Assembly (NCBI GenBank): GCA_003326195.1
Contig: LXQE01000029.1
Span: 485,989-549,988, forward strand
Direction: 5' to 3'
DNA from: Nostoc punctiforme NIES-2108
GTDB taxonomy: Bacteria > Cyanobacteriota > Cyanobacteriia > Cyanobacteriales > Nostocaceae
Length of the DNA stretch: 64,000 bases
The position numbers and the translations under genes are program-made. Shown here piece by piece: positions 59,429-64,000 of the stretch (positions within the stretch are counted from its first letter, which is position 1; the number at the start of each line of letters is the position of its first letter). The notes under the pieces are model-generated. The model was not told the origin of the DNA. It saw only the letters and a list, made by a program, of their open reading frames with translations, and searched no databases.

Positions 59429-59899
59429 AGTTACATCCTATTAAGAATTTTGAAGCGTCAAGCTAAGGATTATTTGAACATAAACTCTATTTTGTTGCAT
59501 CGACCATACGTCTTAGCTCTCTTTGCTGAATCTTTATTGCTTTACTATGTCTGTTTAAAGATTGTTATAATTCCAGGTTAAAATGTGTTTATATATACTT
59601 TTTTTTTACCTCAGTTCAAAAACAATCAACTATAGACGGACATAGAGCAGACAAATTATCAGTAACTATGCTGAGGAACCTTGCTTAGTCTATAACTAAA
59701 GCTAATTTAGCCAAGTCTTAATGTTAGGTTAAATCTCCCACTTTAGCGTTGCTGATGGCATACGGCAAAGTCATAGTGAATTATCTATCTAACTAATTAA
59801 ATTGTGATATATATCACTAGTAAGTTAGTATTTGGATCACTCTTTATACTGAGGCTGATCTGGGATGATTAGTGTCATATTACAGTTGGATTATTACTT
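59429..59899. other. Spacer upstream of a small conserved gene
   Basis: About 470 bp between divergent genes, AT-rich, without a coding stretch or clear hairpin. Confidence 0.45.
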
Positions 59900-60100
59900 A
59901 TGAGAACTCAGTACGCTATTCGTAAATTGGTAGAAAAAGCTCTTGACATTAAAAAACTAACTCCTGAGATAGAGAATGAAATCAACTCAGAACTGACGGA
60001 ACTGGGTTACATTTCTGATGTTGATTACGAAGCTCTAGAATTATTAATGGCAGAGATGGATGCTGGACGAATCCAGTTGGTTCCTAGCCTGGGATTTTAA
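59900..60100 (+). CDS. Small conserved cyanobacterial protein (hypothetical)
   Basis: A 66-residue, acidic, helical protein: start MRTQYAIRKLVEKALDIKKL, then TPEIENEINSELTELGYISD and VDYEALELLMAEMDAGRIQL. It looks complete and conserved from memory of cyanobacterial small proteins, but I recognise no function. It has no membrane segment. Confidence 0.65.
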   Translation: MRTQYAIRKLVEKALDIKKLTPEIENEINSELTELGYISDVDYEALELLMAEMDAGRIQLVPSLGF

Positions 60101-60316
60101 AATAATTCATAATGACGCTCTCTAAGAGAAGTTGTATAGCTTGCTTCTCTGTAAAGGTACAAGGACTTCCTAACGCAATTCGTAATTAAATTTAGCAGGG
60201 GAATACAAGGGTCATATCATTACTAGTATTTTTCTATGAGGTTGATTATTTAAATACTTTAGGTGGCGTAAACTGTGCTAATGAACCTCTACATTGTGCA
60301 TTCATCGAAAATTTCC

Positions 60317-60609
60317 ATACAGTTCGCTAAACGCCTAAAAAAATTCCTCCCAATCTGTTTGCTGATAATTGTCCACAAGCGGAATGAACTCGTTGCTAAG
60401 GGAGTTGATATCATCAATATGGCTGCTGGCGATCCAAATAGACTGACTTCTAGTCATATCCTCCAGGCGATGCATGAGGTTATTGAGGACGCTGCTAACC
60501 ACAATTATCCACCTTACGAAGGTACGAAAAAATTTCGAGTGCGAAGGATGTAGCAATCGAATTTCACAGTATTCAACGCCTGAAAGATTCTGGTATTAGC
60601 TACAGTTGA
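60317..60609 (+). pseudogene. LL-diaminopimelate-type aminotransferase remnant
   Basis: The frame at 60317 reads IQFAKRLKKFLP, then ELVAKGVDIINMAAGDPNRL and YPPYEGTKKFRV, the N-terminal part of class I/II aminotransferases. The expected start Met is ATA (60317). At about 60540 the sequence jumps, in another frame, to AKDVAIEFHS (60544-60573), the sequence that normally precedes the catalytic Lys region about 150 residues later. So an internal deletion, a frameshift and loss of the C-terminus are visible. Confidence 0.65.
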
Positions 60610-60629
60610 GTAAGACGCTGGGAATTAAG

Positions 60630-60745
60630 GAATGGGGACTGGGAAGACAAGAGGGACAAGGAAGACAAGGAAGAATTATTCAAGAAGTCTCTATATTGTC
60701 TATTCTCAATGCCCAATCCCTAATCCCCAATCACCAATCCCTCTT
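60630..60745. repeat. GGGATTG-type heptad repeats entering a gene's 3' end
   Basis: Left: GGGAAGACAAGAGGGACAAG units. Right: CCCAATCCCTAATCCCCAAT, then CACCAATCCC. The right array includes the last codons and stop of the minus-strand gene at 60720 (read GGATTGGTGATTGGGGATTA on that strand). Confidence 0.7.
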
Positions 60746-61085
60746 GATAGGCTTGCCAAAGTTGATGAATAAAGTGATTCAGTTGCTGCTTTGCGACTGA
60801 ATCAGGTTCAGTTTTTGGTTCTTTCGCTAAAAGTTGGCTCAAAAAGGTAATTACTTCTGTGTCTAATGCTGGGCGAAATAAATTTGCAGGCCAAAGTAAG
60901 TCAGATGCATCTCGCAAATCAGTAATTAGGGGTGATTCTTCTATGAAAGTAACCATTAATAAAGGACGCACCCAGCACAACTGGCGGGAAACTACAAATT
61001 GAATGACTTCTGCATACAGGTTCCTGTCGCCATACTCTAGAGACACAATTTGTCCCGTTTGAAGAAAATCTAGGCTCATGTCCAT
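60720..61085 (-). CDS. Hypothetical protein (conserved in cyanobacteria)
   Basis: About 121 residues from the ATG at 61085; ATGs at 61100 and 61079 are also possible. Sequence features: LQTGQIVSLEYGDRNLYAEV, QFVVSRQLCWVRPLLMV and the C-terminal helix LNHFIHQLWQAYQEGL. It is soluble. I recognise no domain. The last residues VIGD and the stop derive from a GGGATTG heptad repeat, so the natural end may have been altered. Confidence 0.6.
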   Translation of the reverse strand: MDMSLDFLQTGQIVSLEYGDRNLYAEVIQFVVSRQLCWVRPLLMVTFIEESPLITDLRDASDLLWPANLFRPALDTEVITFLSQLLAKEPKTEPDSVAKQQLNHFIHQLWQAYQEGLVIGD

Positions 61086-61380
61086 CTTGGGCAGGGGCAA
61101 GGATTATTTTGCTTGCAACTTCTTTAATCTTAAAAGTGAAAATGCGCTACGTTTAAGAAAAGCTTCTGTAAGATTAGGGTAGCACTCTTACGGCAGCCAT
61201 GTCTTAGACGTGTGCCTTATTAAGTGGCTACGCAAAACTAATACAACCAATCCCTGCCAGCAAAGGGTTTTCCTCGCATAGTATCTGAGCAGAAATACTA
61301 TAGAATAGGTAAACAACTGTTGAGCGATCGCAAAACAGAGACTTTGTTGTAGTGAAGTAACGAGAAAAGAGCAAAGAGCC

Positions 61381-61662
61381 GTGTCAGTTGAAACTATTCA
61401 AAAGCCTTCCACAACCCGCAAGCTCGCGCCTCGGTATCGCGTTTTGCTCCATAACGACGACTACAACTCTATGGAGCATGTTGTACAGTCGCTAATAGCC
61501 ACTGTACCTAGCCTTACCCAACCCCAAGCTGTGAGCATCATGATGGAAGCCCATACTAACGGGCTAGCTTTAGTCATTACTTGCGCCCTGGAACACGCTG
61601 AGTTTTATTGCGAAACATTGATAAGTCATGGTTTAAGTAGCACGATTGAACCTGATGAATAG
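61381..61662 (+). CDS. clpS: ATP-dependent Clp protease adapter ClpS
   Basis: A 93-residue protein with a GTG start. Core motifs are YRVLLHNDDYNSMEHVVQSL (substrate-binding Asn/Asp region) and MMEAHTNGLALVITCALEHA. Role: delivers N-degron substrates to ClpC/ClpA for degradation. Cyanobacteria have two ClpS paralogues; which one this is cannot be told from the sequence alone. Confidence 0.92.
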   Translation: MSVETIQKPSTTRKLAPRYRVLLHNDDYNSMEHVVQSLIATVPSLTQPQAVSIMMEAHTNGLALVITCALEHAEFYCETLISHGLSSTIEPDE

Positions 61663-61727
61663 TCATTGGTCATTGGTTATTGGTCATTAGTCGAAGTTTA
61701 GAGTATTGGCTGGTGACTTACATTGGT

Positions 61728-62561
61728 ATGAAAGAAAACCTTGTCCGTTTAGCTGAACGCCCTGCCCCTATCAGGCTGGGCTGTTTTATTTTGACTTTAT
61801 TGTTGCTATGGTTGCCATTGGCTACACCAATATACTTACTAGTACATGATTCAAACTTAGAAAGTATATTGACATTGGTATTGTTATATGCGATCTTTAT
61901 TTTTCTCCTGAGACTATGGGGTAAATATGTCTACCAGCAGCCCCAAATTCTGCGGCATTATGGCTTAGAATTCACGCGGCAAAACGGTGTGGATTTACTA
62001 CGTGGCTTGGCTCTGGGGATAATTAATATTCTGATACTTTTTGGGGTAGAAAGTTTGTTGGGTTGGTTGGTGTGGCAACAACCGAAAGTTTTTTTGTTGA
62101 AAGTTGTTTTAGAGGGTTTACTTGTTGGCTTAGGTGTTGGATTTGCTGAGGAATTATTATTCCGAGGCTGGTTGCTAGATGAATTACAACGAGATTACAG
62201 TCAGCGTGTGGCACTGTGGACAGATGCAACTGTGTTTGCTACATTGCACTTTATTAAACCCTTGGAGGCAATTATTCATACACTGCCGCAATTTCCAGCT
62301 TTAGTACTGCTGGGGTTAACGCAAGTATGGGGAAAGCGTTGGCGGAGGGGACGCTTGGGTTTTCCAATTGGTTTGCATGGTGGTTTAGTTTGGGGTTACT
62401 ACATTATTAATGTAGGTAAATTAGTGAAATATTCTGGTCAAGTTCCTGATTGGGTAACTGGTGTGAATAATAATCCCCTACAAGGAGTGATGGGGGTGTT
62501 GTTGATGAGTGTACTAGCTTTGGGAATACGAGGGCTAACTGAGCGATCGCGTCATATATGA
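61728..62561 (+). CDS. CPBP family intramembrane glutamic endopeptidase
   Basis: About 277 residues from the ATG at 61728; a longer reading begins with TTG inside a TCATTGG repeat at 61680 and is unlikely. Multiple membrane helices. Catalytic motifs are FAEELLFRGWLLDELQ (EExxxR), FATLHF and IGLHGGLVWGYYI. Family role: Abi/CaaX-type intramembrane proteases; the substrate is unknown. Its stop overlaps the start of the pentapeptide gene (ATGA). Confidence 0.85.
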   Translation: MKENLVRLAERPAPIRLGCFILTLLLLWLPLATPIYLLVHDSNLESILTLVLLYAIFIFLLRLWGKYVYQQPQILRHYGLEFTRQNGVDLLRGLALGIINILILFGVESLLGWLVWQQPKVFLLKVVLEGLLVGLGVGFAEELLFRGWLLDELQRDYSQRVALWTDATVFATLHFIKPLEAIIHTLPQFPALVLLGLTQVWGKRWRRGRLGFPIGLHGGLVWGYYIINVGKLVKYSGQVPDWVTGVNNNPLQGVMGVLLMSVLALGIRGLTERSRHI

Positions 62562-63466
62562 AAATAAAAATATTAATCGTATCAGCTTTATTACTTACTT
62601 TTCTTTCTAATTGTAAAGATTGTCAGGCTAAAAAAACTTCAAATCCCGCTCATGTGAACCAGTTGCTAACAACTAAAAAATGCCCCAAGTGTGATTTAGG
62701 TGGTGCTGATTTAACAAATGCTAATTTAGCTGGAGCAGATTTAAGAGAAGCTGAACTGACTAATGCTAAATTAGACGGAGCTAATCTACAAGGGGCTGAT
62801 TTAACTAAAGCTGAACTCAGATGGCGAGATGATGTTGGCGATAAAGGGAAAATGGGTATATCAGAAATTGGTGATGATTACTGTAATGTTACCTATGAGG
62901 CTTCATTCAAAGGAGCTAACTTGAGGGGAGCTAAACTTATTCAAACCGACTTATCAAGTTTGGATTTAAGCGAAGCCAATCTGAGTGATGCTGATTTGAC
63001 TTATGCAAAACTAAACTGGGCAAAACTCAATAAAGTAAATTTAGAAAAAGCTAATTTAAAGAGCGCTTCCTTAGAGTCAGCAGAACTATATGATGCTAAT
63101 CTAAAAAAGGCAAATTTACAGGGTGCGAATTTAAGTTTGAGTAGGTTAGGTGATGCAAATCTCAAAGAAGCTAACCTTACAAATGCCAATTTAGATCATA
63201 GTTCACTTTTAGGTGCAAATTTGCAACAAACACAGTTGATAAATGCTAATTTGCAAGGAGCTAAATTGAGCGGTTATCTTATAGATACTAATCTAAGTGG
63301 AGCTAATCTGAGCGGTGCTTCTCTAACAAGTCTTAATTTACAGAAGGTTATCTACGATTCTCATACTATTTGGCGTGGAGCTTATTATAACGAGTTTACA
63401 CAGTTCCCGAATGGATTTAATTCTCTAAATGAGCAAATGGAATTTAAAAGGCTTTCTCCTTTTTAA
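62558..63466 (+). CDS. Pentapeptide-repeat protein, exported or lipoprotein
   Basis: A 302-residue protein overlapping the CPBP gene by 4 nt. The N-terminus is a signal peptide ending LLTFLSNCKD, with a possible but imperfect lipobox (LSNC). After a CPKC pair come two blocks of A(D/N)LxX pentapeptides (about 48-85 and 112-275), predicted to form a right-handed quadrilateral beta-helix. A non-repeat insert separates them (about 88-110, LRWRDDVGDKGKMGISEI). Function is unknown; the translational coupling to a protease gene is notable. Confidence 0.83.
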   Translation: MKIKILIVSALLLTFLSNCKDCQAKKTSNPAHVNQLLTTKKCPKCDLGGADLTNANLAGADLREAELTNAKLDGANLQGADLTKAELRWRDDVGDKGKMGISEIGDDYCNVTYEASFKGANLRGAKLIQTDLSSLDLSEANLSDADLTYAKLNWAKLNKVNLEKANLKSASLESAELYDANLKKANLQGANLSLSRLGDANLKEANLTNANLDHSSLLGANLQQTQLINANLQGAKLSGYLIDTNLSGANLSGASLTSLNLQKVIYDSHTIWRGAYYNEFTQFPNGFNSLNEQMEFKRLSPF

Positions 63467-63526
63467 GAATTTGTTATGTTCTAATACAGCGATCACAAAG
63501 AATATTAGAACTATTTGCGATCGCAC

Positions 63527-63769
63527 CTACGCCACATTTTTGACTGAAATAATTCCTTCACCACACCACTGGATCAGTAGCCATCTGTCAGAATCTTTAT
63601 CCAGTGCTGGCTTGAGACGGAAATTAAAAACCTCTTGCCATACCTCTACTCCATACTGGGATACAAAATCTGCTTCTAGTTCTTTGAACTGTTCCCATTG
63701 GCGATTTGCGATCGCGCTCAACATGGCAATGATCGCGGTGATTGAGACTTGTGCCGCGACGGGTGTCAT
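63527..63769 (-). CDS. Hypothetical small protein downstream of a pentapeptide gene
   Basis: About 80 residues from the ATG at 63769 (MTPVAAQVSITAIIAMLSAI); a TTG at 63823 would add 18 residues and come within 3 bp of the upstream gene's stop. The later part is FKELEADFVSQYGVEVWQEV and FNFRLKPALDKDSDRWLLIQ. It looks like a conserved soluble protein, but I recognise no family. Confidence 0.6.
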   Translation of the reverse strand: MTPVAAQVSITAIIAMLSAIANRQWEQFKELEADFVSQYGVEVWQEVFNFRLKPALDKDSDRWLLIQWCGEGIISVKNVA

Positions 63770-63826
63770 TGTGGGTAGTCCTCGAAAATACAAATAATCG
63801 GCATAAGTGGTTTTTTGGTGCAATGT

Positions 63827-64000
63827 TTACGCAAGCGTCTCAACCACAGTACCCACCACACAAGCTTTATTTAAATTAACGCCGCTCAAATTTGCACCTT
63901 CTAACTCTGCACAGAGTAAATTTGCTCCCGTCAAATTCGCCCCCGCCAAATTCGCCCCCCGCAAGTCGGCTTCTTCGAGGTTGGCTTCACTCAACAACGT
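63827..64000 (-). CDS. Pentapeptide-repeat protein, 3' part (cut by window edge)
   Basis: The frame enters from the right edge and stops at 63827. It reads [20 protein letters not shown], then [20 protein letters not shown], regular A(N/D)LxX pentapeptides, ending [10 protein letters not shown]. It is convergent with the pentapeptide gene at 62558-63466. The N-terminus lies outside the window. Confidence 0.8.
   Translation of the reverse strand, partial: TLLSEANLEEADLRGANLAGANLTGANLLCAELEGANLSGVNLNKACVVGTVVETLA

Overview
The window looks like chromosomal DNA of a filamentous, probably Nostoc-like (Nostocales) cyanobacterium. The evidence is photosystem I genes (psaF, psaJ, psaL), cyanobacterial families (Tic22-like, DUF1825, DUF1997, Ycf52-like GNAT, an RNase E ending in the RRRRRRSSA tail), many copies of the HIP1 octamer GCGATCGC, and abundant heptameric intergenic repeats (GGGCATT, GGAGTTA, TCATTGG types). 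No rRNA, CRISPR array, intact transposase or prophage was seen.

Layout: 1-1.3 kb has a partial histidine kinase and tsaC (minus strand). A visibly AT-rich glycan island spans 2.1-11.7 kb (plus strand): a GT-C-like membrane protein, a split transketolase (two subunits overlapping by 4 nt), a pseudogene patch disrupted by a 174-bp MITE-like element, an NAD-epimerase fused to a GtrB-like GT2 glycosyltransferase, a second GT-C-like membrane protein, a zinc-site methyltransferase and a GtrA flippase. A decayed IS1634-type transposase fragment lies just right of it and a perfect 48-bp palindrome just left of it. From 12.4 to 31.5 kb is core genome: prmC, a Tic22-like gene, tRNA-Pro(UGG), a Ycf52-like GNAT, an ACT protein, an alpha/beta hydrolase, tsaD, psaF-psaJ, psaL, gmk, remA-like, pyrF, tyrS, a class A PBP, a J-domain/TPR protein, a DUF6745-like gene, a TM2 gene, a ComEA-like gene and lepB. 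A 1.6-kb gene-free tract precedes a polysaccharide deacetylase. Then come a methyltransferase, the large glutamate synthase gene, a NAGPA-type exported protein, a cupin, an IscA/HesB-like protein, and the str operon rpsL-rpsG-fusA-tuf-rpsJ (44-49.6 kb). After that: a LON-domain protein, pheA, a DUF1997 gene, the rne-rnhB pair, a B12-binding radical SAM protein, a STAS protein, clpS, a CPBP protease and two convergent pentapeptide-repeat genes.

The most interesting unit is the glycan island. Its parts match the logic of a GtrA/GtrB/GtrC system: an NDP-sugar is made (epimerase domain), loaded on a polyprenyl carrier (fused GT2), flipped (GtrA) and transferred outside by a GT-C enzyme (one of two candidates). 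The transketolase pair would supply or modify the sugar skeleton. That pathway is inference; the individual families are supported by motifs. A second theme is gene decay: remnants of a second transketolase C subunit, a DUF29 protein, an LL-DAP-type aminotransferase and an IS1634 transposase. A third is heptad repeats that have moved into coding sequence, supplying start or stop codons and two in-frame inserts in the radical SAM gene.
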